64,000 bases of DNA from NCBI GenBank assembly GCA_023411555.1, contig JAEYOQ010000055.1, forward strand, positions 110,059 to 174,058. The letters run 5' to 3'. The translations under genes and the position numbers were made by a program. Under the pieces are notes generated by a model. It saw nothing but the letters and a program-made list of their open reading frames with translations, did not search any database and had not been told where the DNA came from. Below, one piece after another: positions 8,444-16,882 of this stretch; position 1 is the stretch's first letter, and every line of letters starts with the position of its first letter. The stretch comes from Bacillota bacterium (GTDB lineage Bacteria; Bacillota; Clostridia; Lachnospirales; Lachnospiraceae).

Positions 8444-9849
8444 TGAGTAAGAAGGCAGAAGAATTTATCAATCATGAGGAAATCCTTGATACATTAGAGT
8501 ATGCCAAAGCAAATAAGAATAATAGAGAGCTGATTGATGAGATCCTTGCTAAGGCAGAGAATTTAAAGGGTATTACCCACCGTGAAGCCTCCGTTCTACT
8601 GGAATGTGAGCAAGAGGATCAAATCCAGAGGATGTATGCGCTGGCGGTAAAAATCAAACAGAAGCTCTATGGCAACCGCATTGTTATGTTTGCTCCCCTT
8701 TATCTCTCGAATTACTGTGTCAATGGTTGTGTCTACTGTCCTTATCACTATATCAATAAGCACATTCCCCGTAAGAAGCTGACGCAGGAGGAGATACGCC
8801 AAGAGGTGATAGCTCTACAGGATATGGGACATAAGCGTTTAGCCTTAGAAGCAGGTGAGGACCCGATCAATAATCCAATTGAATATATTCTTGAGAGTAT
8901 CAATACTATTTATTCTATAAAACATAAAAACGGGGAGATTCGCAGGGTAAATGTGAATATTGCCGCAACAACGGTAGAGAATTACCGCAAGCTTAAGGAA
9001 GCTGGAATCGGAACCTATATTCTCTTCCAGGAGACCTATCACAAAGAGAATTATGAGGCACTTCATCCGACCGGGCCAAAGCATAATTATGCCTATCATA
9101 CGGAAGCCATGGATCGTGCCATGGAAGCAGGAATAGATGATGTGGGTCTAGGCGTTTTGTATGGCCTTAATATGTACCGTTACGATTTTGCAGGAATTCT
9201 GATGCATGCGGAACATCTGGAAGCAGCTATGGGTGTAGGCCCTCATACCATCAGCGTACCAAGAATTCGACCAGCCGATGATATCGATGCCTCCAGCTTC
9301 AAGGATGCAATCTCCGATGAGATATTTGAGAAAATTGTTGCCATTCTTCGAATTGCGGTTCCCTATACCGGTATCATCGTATCTACCCGTGAATCACAGA
9401 AGAGTAGAGAGAGAGTACTAAAGCTTGGGGTTTCCCAAATCAGCGGAGGGTCTAAGACCAGCGTCGGTGGATATGCTGCCCCAGAGCCGGAGGAGGAGAG
9501 CTCAGCTCAGTTTGATGTAGAGGATACCAGAACCCTGGATGAGATTGTGAATTGGCTCCTATCTCTTGGCTACATACCAAGCTTTTGTACGGCTTGCTAC
9601 CGAGAAGGAAGAACCGGAGACCGTTTCATGAGTCTGGTGAAGTCGGGGCAGATTGCAAATTGCTGTCAACCCAATGCTTTGATGACCTTAAAGGAGTATC
9701 TGGAGGATTATGCTTCGGAGGATACAAGAAAGAAGGGCGATGCATTAATAGAAAGTGAGTTAACCCGTATTCCCAATGAAAAGGTTCTTAGTATCGCAAA
9801 GGCAAATCTAAGCAAAATCGCAGAGGGCAGAAGAGATTTTCGTTTCTAA
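8431..9849 (+). CDS. hydG: [FeFe]-hydrogenase maturase HydG (tyrosine lyase, radical SAM)
   Basis: This 472-residue protein has the radical-SAM motif C-x3-C-x2-C in YCVNGCVYCPYH and, near the C-terminus, the HydG-specific C-x2-C-x22-C motif beginning FCTACYREGRTGDRF and ending NCCQP. HydG cleaves tyrosine to p-cresol and dehydroglycine, from which it makes the CO and CN ligands of the hydrogenase H-cluster; the C-terminal motif holds the auxiliary cluster carrying the extra iron. Its length is as usual for the family and both cluster motifs are intact. The start at 8431 has AAAAGGAG eight bases upstream, inside hydE. Confidence 0.94.
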   Translation: MYDVMSKKAEEFINHEEILDTLEYAKANKNNRELIDEILAKAENLKGITHREASVLLECEQEDQIQRMYALAVKIKQKLYGNRIVMFAPLYLSNYCVNGCVYCPYHYINKHIPRKKLTQEEIRQEVIALQDMGHKRLALEAGEDPINNPIEYILESINTIYSIKHKNGEIRRVNVNIAATTVENYRKLKEAGIGTYILFQETYHKENYEALHPTGPKHNYAYHTEAMDRAMEAGIDDVGLGVLYGLNMYRYDFAGILMHAEHLEAAMGVGPHTISVPRIRPADDIDASSFKDAISDEIFEKIVAILRIAVPYTGIIVSTRESQKSRERVLKLGVSQISGGSKTSVGGYAAPEPEEESSAQFDVEDTRTLDEIVNWLLSLGYIPSFCTACYREGRTGDRFMSLVKSGQIANCCQPNALMTLKEYLEDYASEDTRKKGDALIESELTRIPNEKVLSIAKANLSKIAEGRRDFRF

Positions 9850-9910
9850 GAGCAAGTCGTTATAGGAATGGAATGCTTATATAATAAAATGCAGAGAGGA
9901 ATTGGATGGT

Positions 9911-11104
9911 ATGAGTTTAAATAGTACACCGAGAGCAAATCAGCTTCATATTGGTATCTTCGGAAAGAGAAACAGCGGTAAATCCACCTTAATTAATGCC
10001 CTCACCGGCCATAATACGGCATTGGTATCTGAGGTTGCCGGTACTACAACAGATCCGGTCTATAAGACGATTGAAATCTATGGAATAGGACCCTGTGTAC
10101 TCATTGATACAGCAGGGTTTGATGACACTGGTTATCTGGGACAGATGAGAGTTGAAAAGACGAAGCTTGCCATGGAGAAGACCGATGTGGCTTTGATTGT
10201 ATGCAGTGAAGAGGATATTCAACAGGAGCTGGAGTGGGCAAGGGCCTTCAAGGACCACAAGACGTCTGTCATTATGGTCATTAATAAGATTGATCAGATT
10301 AGCAATACCGATCGAATACGGATAAAGATTGTGGAAGCGATGAAGGAGGAGCCGATTAAAATCAGTGCCATCTCTAAGCTTGGTATCGAGAAAATCAGAG
10401 AAGAGATTATCCGTAAGCTTCCGGAGGATTTTGATGCGAAAAGCATAGTAGGCGATCTGGTAGGCGAAGGAGATACGGTACTACTTGTGATGCCGCAGGA
10501 TATCCAGGCACCGAAGGGACGTCTGATCTTACCTCAGGTACAGACACTAAGGGAGCTGTTAGATAAGAAGTGTATCGTACTTAGCAGCACCGCCGATAAA
10601 TATGAAGAAGCATTGGCTAGCATGGTAAAGCCGCCAAAGCTGATTATTACTGATTCTCAGGTCTTTAAGCTTGTATATGAGAAGAAGCCTGCCCAGAGTA
10701 TGCTAACCTCCTTCTCAGTTCTATTTGCAAGTCATAAGGGCGATATCGATTATTTTGTCAAGAGTGCGGAGGTCCTTGACAGACTAACGGAGAATTCCAG
10801 AGTATTAATTGCAGAAGCATGTACCCATGTGCCTCTACAGGAGGATATCGGTAGAGAAAAGCTGCCAAGAATGCTCCGAGAGAAGGTGGGAGAAGGATTA
10901 ACCATAGACAATGTCAGTGGCAATGATTTTCCTAAGGACCTAGCAAAATATGATCTCATCATTCAATGCGGTGCCTGCATGTTTAATCGAAAATATGTAA
11001 TGAGCCGTGTAGAGCAGGCTAAGCTTCAGAAGGTACCAATGACGAACTATGGTGTAACCATCGCCTATTTGACCAATATACTGGATAAGCTTGCAATTGT
11101 GTGA
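9911..11104 (+). CDS. hydF: [FeFe]-hydrogenase maturase HydF (GTPase scaffold)
   Basis: The ATG at 9911 (397 residues) is preferred over a TTG at 9902, which lies on top of the ribosome site. The N-terminal GTPase shows G1 GKRNSGKST, G3 DTAGFDD and G4 NKID. The C-terminal part carries the Fe-S ligands of HydF: C304-x-H306 (ACTHVP) and C353-x2-C356 (QCGACM). In the usual signature the residue before the first of this cysteine pair is His; here it is Gln352. HydF receives the diiron precursor and delivers it to apo-hydrogenase. It sits 61 bases after hydG. No hydrogenase structural gene is in the window. Confidence 0.93.
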   Translation: MSLNSTPRANQLHIGIFGKRNSGKSTLINALTGHNTALVSEVAGTTTDPVYKTIEIYGIGPCVLIDTAGFDDTGYLGQMRVEKTKLAMEKTDVALIVCSEEDIQQELEWARAFKDHKTSVIMVINKIDQISNTDRIRIKIVEAMKEEPIKISAISKLGIEKIREEIIRKLPEDFDAKSIVGDLVGEGDTVLLVMPQDIQAPKGRLILPQVQTLRELLDKKCIVLSSTADKYEEALASMVKPPKLIITDSQVFKLVYEKKPAQSMLTSFSVLFASHKGDIDYFVKSAEVLDRLTENSRVLIAEACTHVPLQEDIGREKLPRMLREKVGEGLTIDNVSGNDFPKDLAKYDLIIQCGACMFNRKYVMSRVEQAKLQKVPMTNYGVTIAYLTNILDKLAIV

Positions 11105-11356
11105 GGTAAACTGAGATGGCCTGAATAAGGCTTGAGAATTGGGACATCTAAAGTTATTGATGTTGGATAGCTATGAAGTATAAGTTAACCGGATTAATCC
11201 GGAGATAACTATGGATTAGAAGCTAAAAAAGTGGATAACCTACGGCAAAAAGAAGGGGAGTGTGGATAACCTACCTTTTAGAAGTACGAACTATATTCTC
11301 TATGGATTTTCTTTTGCTGCAATATTATTTTTCACGAAGCAGAAATTATAATGTAA

Positions 11357-11387
11357 CGGCTAGCGGGGATAACACGCCCGCTAGCCG
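11357..11387. terminator. Hairpin between convergent hydF and the WG-repeat gene
   Basis: An 11-base perfect stem, CGGCTAGCGGG (11357-11367) with CCCGCTAGCCG (11377-11387), loop of nine. T-tracts on either side are short, so termination is probable rather than certain. The rest of 11105-11409 holds no supportable gene; it contains an oddly repeated GTGGATAACCTAC at 11231 and 11262. Confidence 0.6.
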
Positions 11388-11409
11388 ACTTTATCAAAAT
11401 AATTATCCT

Positions 11410-13095
11410 TTATTCATGAAACGATTTCCAGAAGGAACTATCTGTATTGATGAAATCCTTTAGCTCGTCGAAGGTAATCTCAAATTCTGGGAAACCCATG
11501 GCATAAGCTGCAATCTCGTAAGGGTAGAAATAGATTACGATGCTGTTATCCTTTAAGTAGAAGTAAGGGGAGTCCGTAATTCCAGTAAAGGCATCTTGAA
11601 AGAACATCGTTTCTTCCGGATTTTCTTCTGATATCTTCGTTCTGATAAATTCATCAATGAGGGCTTTATAATCGCTGCCTTGGATGAATAAATCCTTAAA
11701 ATCATAGAATGCTCCGGTCGTTATATCAATAAAGAAGAATTCCATAATGGGCATACCGTGTGCAGCACCTTCAAAATAGTCATAACCAGTCATTGAGATG
11801 GTGAGTAAATTCTTTGTTAAGCTAGCCTTAAAGCTATCATCGACGGATAAACTATCTTCTACGGTGATATTGGCGCGGGATTCGGTAAACTGAGTCTCTA
11901 GCTCTTCATTTATCTTATTCTGGATAGCAGTATCTTCTAGCCCTTCTATCTGAGGATAACGAACCATTACCGACCGTAGGGGTTTAAATTTCAGTTCCTT
12001 TACAGTAATCCCGTTCTCCAGATAGGTGGTAGTATCCGCCTTCCATAAAACAGTATTGTCCATCCGATAATAAGCAAGATCGCCATCAATCTCAGCCTTT
12101 ATGATATCACCAAGAAGAATAAGCTTACCTTCTCCATCGAAGCTTGGAAGGGAAGTAACCTCATTGCCGGTGCTATCCATAAAGTAGACATAAGAGTCAT
12201 TGGAAGCAGAGGTATATTTTCCGTTAAAATGTTCTACATCATATAAAGTATATTCAGTCAATTGCTCGCCGGAGGCATTCATAAGGGCAACAGGATCAAA
12301 CATGACGCTGTAGGATTCTTTCTCAGGACTTTTAACTGCAAAAAGATCATTGCCAATATAAGAAATAGCACTATAGATTGGTTCTAGCACAGTAGTTCCG
12401 TCTACCTTAAGGACACCATACTTCATCGTATCTGAAACACTATAAAGGATATAACCGTCTTCAAAACCATAGGCGTAATTACCGCCGAGGTCCACCTTAT
12501 AATCTTCGAGAACCTTACCGGTCTTATCGATCAACTGATAACTGTTTCCGCCGGGAAGTGCCACATAAGCTCGATCCTCCTCAGTGAAGCTGTCAGCAAA
12601 GATAAAACTGGGTTCAATCATTACCTTACCGTTGATATCAATATAACCATACAAAAAAGTATCCTCTTTGATGTTCATGTAGGCAGCCATGCCATTGCTA
12701 AAGGGCAATATGGTATTATTGTTTTCAAAGATTACAGTACCAGAGGTGTTTATTACCTTATAATTTTCTCCTGTTCGTACAATAGCGACACCTTCTGAAA
12801 AATTCTCGGCGTAATCATAAGTAGGTTCTATGACAAAGGTCCCGCCTAGGTCGATATAACCATACTTCTCTTCTCCATCAACGATCTGATATGCAGGAAA
12901 GAGTTCCGTAGTATTAGAGGTATCCCTTGGAAGCTCCGTGGGAGTTGGAGCTTGTGTAGGTGCTACTGTCGGGACAGTGATAACAGTGTTATTATCTACT
13001 TCCTCGGCTTTATCTTTAATGAATATAAAATATACGGATAATACAATAATAAGAGCTGCTAATACACTACCAACAGCTATAATTGCTTTTTTCAT
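11410..13095 (-). CDS. Membrane-anchored WG-repeat protein with C-terminal DUF3298-like domain
   Basis: The start is placed at 13095 (MKKAIIAVG), after AAGGAGAG, giving 561 residues. An N-terminal hydrophobic anchor is followed by a Thr/Pro-rich linker, then at least five WG-type repeats of the pattern KYGYID..G..VIEP.YDYA..FSEG.A.V (about residues 75-340). The final 190 residues, with SYPQIEG-like VRYPQIEGLE, ITTGAFYDFKDLF and FYPYEIAAYAMGFPEF, match the RsiV-like DUF3298/DUF4163 domain. Family members are often cell-surface proteins; function is not established. The gene stands alone between convergent hydF and its own promoter. Confidence 0.82.
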   Translation of the reverse strand: MKKAIIAVGSVLAALIIVLSVYFIFIKDKAEEVDNNTVITVPTVAPTQAPTPTELPRDTSNTTELFPAYQIVDGEEKYGYIDLGGTFVIEPTYDYAENFSEGVAIVRTGENYKVINTSGTVIFENNNTILPFSNGMAAYMNIKEDTFLYGYIDINGKVMIEPSFIFADSFTEEDRAYVALPGGNSYQLIDKTGKVLEDYKVDLGGNYAYGFEDGYILYSVSDTMKYGVLKVDGTTVLEPIYSAISYIGNDLFAVKSPEKESYSVMFDPVALMNASGEQLTEYTLYDVEHFNGKYTSASNDSYVYFMDSTGNEVTSLPSFDGEGKLILLGDIIKAEIDGDLAYYRMDNTVLWKADTTTYLENGITVKELKFKPLRSVMVRYPQIEGLEDTAIQNKINEELETQFTESRANITVEDSLSVDDSFKASLTKNLLTISMTGYDYFEGAAHGMPIMEFFFIDITTGAFYDFKDLFIQGSDYKALIDEFIRTKISEENPEETMFFQDAFTGITDSPYFYLKDNSIVIYFYPYEIAAYAMGFPEFEITFDELKDFINTDSSFWKSFHE

Positions 13096-13161
13096 AATGC
13101 TCTCCTTCATAACTTAATTAACTTTTGCGGGTGATATCTGACTATTATTGAAGATATAACC

Positions 13162-13190
13162 ATTATATAGAGGATAGGTATAGAAGTAAA
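13162..13190 (-). promoter_or_regulatory. Promoter of the WG-repeat protein gene
   Basis: On the minus strand TTTACT (13185-13190) and a perfect TATAAT (13162-13167) are spaced by 17 bases, about 65 bases upstream of the start codon. Confidence 0.65.
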
Positions 13191-13259
13191 GATGATAAGT
13201 GTTAAGAATCAATTACGTTTGTTTTAATAATTATAACGATATTGCCAGAATCCTAATTG

Positions 13260-13288
13260 TTGCCTTTCTCTACCTTATTGGGTAATAT
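13260..13288 (+). promoter_or_regulatory. Promoter of the IlvD/Edd-family dehydratase gene
   Basis: TTGCCT (13260-13265) and TAATAT (13283-13288) are spaced by 17 bases, about 50 bases upstream of the chosen start. Confidence 0.55.
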
Positions 13289-13339
13289 GTATATATATTG
13301 ACATATTTCAAGCAAAGTCTGATGAATAGGAGAGTAGCG

Positions 13340-15055
13340 ATGATAAGTCAGGAGATAAGAAGAATTGCACCGGAAATGGATCCGCTAAAGCTCGGGATGG
13401 GCTGGAGTACACTGGATCTTGAAAAGGTTCAGGTACTTGTAGAGAGTACTTTTGGTGACAGTCATCCAGGAAGTGCCCATCTTATGTCGCTGGTAGAAAA
13501 AGCAATCAGCGGAATTGATGAGCAGGGCGGAAAAGGAGCAAGATATTTTGCTACCGATATCTGTGACGGTATGGCACAGGGACATGATGGAATTAACTAT
13601 TCCCTTGCTTCCAGAGATACCATAGCGAACTTGATTGAAATACATGCGAATGCCACACCCTTTGACAGTGGTGTATTTATATCAAGCTGTGACAAGGGAG
13701 TTCCAGCACATCTGATGGCAATCGGTAGAATTAATATTCCGTCCATCGTGATGACCGGAGGAGTTATGGATGCCGGTCCGGATCTGCTGACCTTGGAGCA
13801 GATCGGTACCTACAGTGCCAAGTTCCAGAGGGGAGAGATAACCCAGGAGGAATTCACTTATTATAAGCACCATGCCTGCCCTTCCTGTGGAGCCTGTTCC
13901 TTTATGGGTACAGCTGCTACGATGCAGATTATGGCAGAAGCCTTAGGATTAATGCTGCCGGGAAGTGCTCTTTTGCCTGCTACGAGTGAGGAGCTGACCG
14001 ATTATGCGTACAGAGCAGGAAGACAAGCAGTACATTTAGCTAAGCTTGGACTGAAGGCTAGAGACATTGTAACAGAGAAATCCTTCGAGAATGCAATTAT
14101 GGTACATGCAGCAATTTCAGGTTCCACTAATACTCTGATGCATTTACCAGCTATAGCTCATGAATTTGGAATAGAGCTAGATGCAGAAACCTTTGATCGT
14201 TTACATAGGAACGCCCATTTTATCGTTAATATTCGTCCCAGCGGTACCTGGCCGGCTCAGTTTTTACACTATGCCGGGGGTGTTCCTGCAATCATGGAGG
14301 AGATTAAGGCTAGTCTCCATCTTGATGTAATGACTGTCACCGGTAAGACCTTGGGCGAGAATCTAGAGGATCTGAAGAATAATGGATATTATGACAGATG
14401 TAGCTCATATTTGGATAAGTTAGGAGTGGCAAGGGAAGAGATCATAAAGCCTTTTGACCGGGCTATTGGCATAAATGGAGCAATTGCCATCTTATACGGT
14501 AATATAGCACCCTCCGGAGCTGTTATTAAACATAGCGCAGTTCCCATAGAGATGCATAAAGCGATTCTGAAAGCCAGACCCTTTGACAGTGAGGAGGAAG
14601 CGATTGCTGCTGTTCTGGATAAAAGAATTCACCCCCAGGATGCAGTGATCATTCGATATGAAGGACCTAAGGGTAGCGGAATGCCGGAAATGTTCTATAC
14701 CACAGAGGCCATAGCCTCCGATCCGGAACTGGCAAAATCAATTGCCTTAATCACAGATGGAAGATTCTCAGGGGCTTCGAAAGGGCCAGCAATTGGACAT
14801 GTATCCCCTGAGGCGGCTGAGGGGGGACCGATCGCCCTCGTGGAGGAAGAGGATTTAATCGAGATTGATATTGAGAAGCGAATCCTAAGGATTATAGGCT
14901 TGAAAGGGAAGGAAGCCAGTCCCTCGGAGATAGAACGGGAATTAGTGAGGCGAAAAGAGGAGTGGAAGCCAAGAGCTCCGAAATATGAGAAGGGTGTACT
15001 AAAGCTATTCGCAGAGCGTGCGGTATCTCCGATGCAAGGAGGATACATGCAATAG
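13340..15055 (+). CDS. IlvD/Edd-family dehydratase (dihydroxy-acid or sugar-acid dehydratase)
   Basis: The ATG at 13340 follows AGGAGAG with good spacing, giving 571 residues. The fold is that of Fe-S dehydratases of the IlvD/Edd family: cluster cysteines in SSCDKGVPAH and HACPSCGACSFMGTAATM, and the terminal ITDGRFSGASKGPAIGH. The STFGDSHPGSAHL segment and overall wording resemble sugar-acid dehydratases such as YjhG/YagF as much as the branched-chain biosynthetic enzyme. No other ilv gene is nearby, so dehydration of an aldonate is as likely as dihydroxy-acid dehydration. The gene is monocistronic, with a terminator at 15109. Family is sure, substrate is not. Confidence 0.85.
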   Translation: MISQEIRRIAPEMDPLKLGMGWSTLDLEKVQVLVESTFGDSHPGSAHLMSLVEKAISGIDEQGGKGARYFATDICDGMAQGHDGINYSLASRDTIANLIEIHANATPFDSGVFISSCDKGVPAHLMAIGRINIPSIVMTGGVMDAGPDLLTLEQIGTYSAKFQRGEITQEEFTYYKHHACPSCGACSFMGTAATMQIMAEALGLMLPGSALLPATSEELTDYAYRAGRQAVHLAKLGLKARDIVTEKSFENAIMVHAAISGSTNTLMHLPAIAHEFGIELDAETFDRLHRNAHFIVNIRPSGTWPAQFLHYAGGVPAIMEEIKASLHLDVMTVTGKTLGENLEDLKNNGYYDRCSSYLDKLGVAREEIIKPFDRAIGINGAIAILYGNIAPSGAVIKHSAVPIEMHKAILKARPFDSEEEAIAAVLDKRIHPQDAVIIRYEGPKGSGMPEMFYTTEAIASDPELAKSIALITDGRFSGASKGPAIGHVSPEAAEGGPIALVEEEDLIEIDIEKRILRIIGLKGKEASPSEIERELVRRKEEWKPRAPKYEKGVLKLFAERAVSPMQGGYMQ

Positions 15056-15108
15056 GAGAGTTGCATCAAGCTACGATAAGACATAGTAAATCAGTTAATT
15101 GATACAGT

Positions 15109-15151
15109 AAAAAATCACCTTTCTATTATGAATTTGACAAGGTGATTTTTT
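15109..15151. terminator. Bidirectional intrinsic terminator after the dehydratase gene
   Basis: AAAAAATCACCTT (15109-15121) pairs perfectly with AAGGTGATTTTTT (15139-15151). The A-tract and T-tract let it work in both directions, serving the dehydratase gene and the convergent coat-protein gene. Confidence 0.85.
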
Positions 15152-15187
15152 ATGAGTATTAAATTGAACCTTGTACTTTTCTCAAGG

Positions 15188-15703
15188 TTAGCTTGGTTTA
15201 TACATACCTTTACTTTGCATATAGGCAAAGATTGCCTCACCATGCTTTTGTTCCTCTGTTTGTATGTGATTTAGTACATCCCTGACAGAAGCATCCTTAA
15301 ATTCAAAGATCGCTGTGTCATATGCTCCGGATACATATTTCTCCATCATCAGCATGTCAATGCAAAGATCCTTATCGGATGCGTTTAGGCAATTACTTGT
15401 CATGTTTTTCGCATCAACAGTTGCTTGCTGAGAGATTGGGGATGGGCCGGAGCCGCCCTGGCTACTCTGATTTCCCTGACTATTTCCTTGTCCCATGGGA
15501 GGAACCTTACCGCTTAGTAATTGATTAATTGTCTGAAGATGCTCTTTTTCCTTCTGGCCATTGGTGCGAAAAACTGCTTTTAATTCTGCATCATTGGCCA
15601 GATTGGCATAGCTATCATACTTTAGAATACATTCTTCTTCATGGGTTCTGGCATCCTCCAATAAGTATCTTTCTTTTGTTGTCAATTGCACATTCGTTAT
15701 CAT
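15188..15703 (-). CDS. CotF-family spore coat protein
   Basis: The start at 15703 (MITNVQLTTKERYLLED) follows GGAGGTGTTTATT, giving 171 residues. Two helical ferritin-like halves (about residues 8-60 and 105-165, with RTHEEECILKYDSYANLAND and LMMEKYVSGAYDTAIFEFKD) flank a Gly/Ser/Gln-rich linker. This pattern matches the Coat_F family found on clostridial and bacilli spores. The gene supports a spore-forming host. It stands alone and is probably expressed in the mother cell during sporulation; I could not assign a sigma-E or sigma-K promoter with confidence. Confidence 0.82.
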   Translation of the reverse strand: MITNVQLTTKERYLLEDARTHEEECILKYDSYANLANDAELKAVFRTNGQKEKEHLQTINQLLSGKVPPMGQGNSQGNQSSQGGSGPSPISQQATVDAKNMTSNCLNASDKDLCIDMLMMEKYVSGAYDTAIFEFKDASVRDVLNHIQTEEQKHGEAIFAYMQSKGMYKPS

Positions 15704-15871
15704 AATAAACACCTCCGCAGTTATTATTTTCATTTTCTCAAATAATATTCCTACAGATTGAGGTTCATCGGCTCTTCTGCTACAAGTCTAGCTATGAGTA
15801 CTTTTATATTATTGAGACCTGCATTTAATAGTAAGAAATAGGACGAAAATACAAAAAATGGTATATTTACT

Positions 15872-15900
15872 TTGACCTGCATCTGTATATCTGTTATATT
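15872..15900 (+). promoter_or_regulatory. Promoter of the diguanylate cyclase gene
   Basis: TTGACC (15872-15877) and TATATT (15895-15900), spaced by 17 bases, lie 85 bases upstream of the start codon. Confidence 0.62.
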
Positions 15901-15984
15901 AGAGGTAAGATAGAAGTTATTACCTAAAATGGCTTAACATATATTTAAATGACCCTATTATCAGTTAAGGAAGGGCGGTAATTT

Positions 15985-16875
15985 ATGTATGAAAGAGAAT
16001 TGGATGAGGTCATTCGGAAATTAGATATTTTCGATAACACCTATGATAAGGTTCGTATTATAGATCCGGTAGGAAAGAAGATTGTTAATCTCTTTGATAG
16101 AGAAGAAAAGGTTACGTCAGAGCACTGCCTTCAGTTCTGGAAAAACGGTGAGATCTGTGAAGGCTGCATAGCTATGAAAGCGTACCGGGAGAAGGATGTG
16201 TATGTAAAGCTAGAATATACGGATCATGAAATCTACCTGGTTACAGTAATACCGATCGAGCTTTTTGACAGGACCCTTGTCTTGGAGCTATTGAAGAATA
16301 TCACCAATAACCTAAGTGTTAATGTAAATGGTGAAAATGCAAACGGTAATTTCCATGCCATGCTTGATAGTCTCAATAATAGGGCAATCAAGGATTCACT
16401 AACCGGAATCTATAATCGCAGATACATAAATGAGAAGCTTCCACTCGACTTAATCAGTGCAAATTTAACGGATTATAGCATCTCGGTCATCATGATAGAT
16501 ATCGATTTCTTTAAGAATGTCAATGACACCTATGGCCATCTGGTAGGTGATTATACCCTTAAAAGTCTTGCTAACCTACTAAAAAGAAGTATAAAAAGAG
16601 AAAATGACTGGGTTGCCAGGTATGGAGGTGAGGAGTTCTTGATCTGCCTGCCGGGTGCGCCTCTCGATTTTGCCAGGCAGCTGGCAGAGGATATCCGGAG
16701 TAAGGTGGAAAAAACTCCGATCGAATATGGAGATCAGAAATTTTACATCACCGCAAGCTTCGGTGTCAGTGCGATGACACCGAAGCCTGAGGCTAATGTG
16801 AATGACCTCCTGGAGGAAGCAGATAAAAAATTATATACTGCCAAGCGAAATGGGAGAAATCGTGTTGAGTCGTGA
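15985..16875 (+). CDS. Soluble diguanylate cyclase (GGDEF) with cysteine-bearing PAS-like sensor
   Basis: This 296-residue protein has no membrane segment. Residues about 15-95 look like a PAS-type domain (VRIIDPVGKKIVNLF ... YLVTVIPIELF) that carries C48, C58 and C61 in the pattern EHC-x9-C-x2-C. Residues 135-295 are a GGDEF domain: DSLTGIYNRRY at the start, the active-site GGEEF at 214-218, and an intact RxxD inhibitory site (REND, 205-208) exactly five residues before it. It should make cyclic di-GMP from two GTP and be product-inhibited. The three Cys suggest a metal, Fe-S or redox input. The ribosome site is GGAAGGGCGG. Confidence 0.88.
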   Translation: MYERELDEVIRKLDIFDNTYDKVRIIDPVGKKIVNLFDREEKVTSEHCLQFWKNGEICEGCIAMKAYREKDVYVKLEYTDHEIYLVTVIPIELFDRTLVLELLKNITNNLSVNVNGENANGNFHAMLDSLNNRAIKDSLTGIYNRRYINEKLPLDLISANLTDYSISVIMIDIDFFKNVNDTYGHLVGDYTLKSLANLLKRSIKRENDWVARYGGEEFLICLPGAPLDFARQLAEDIRSKVEKTPIEYGDQKFYITASFGVSAMTPKPEANVNDLLEEADKKLYTAKRNGRNRVES

Positions 16876-16882
16876 GTCTATA

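Noticed and set aside
11260..11463. 67-residue plus-strand frame after hydF
   Set aside because: It spans the 11-base terminator stem and the end of the convergent WG-repeat gene and has no family features.
13340..15055. Assignment as ilvD of branched-chain amino-acid synthesis
   Set aside because: No ilv neighbours, and several blocks read like sugar-acid dehydratases; only the family is claimed.
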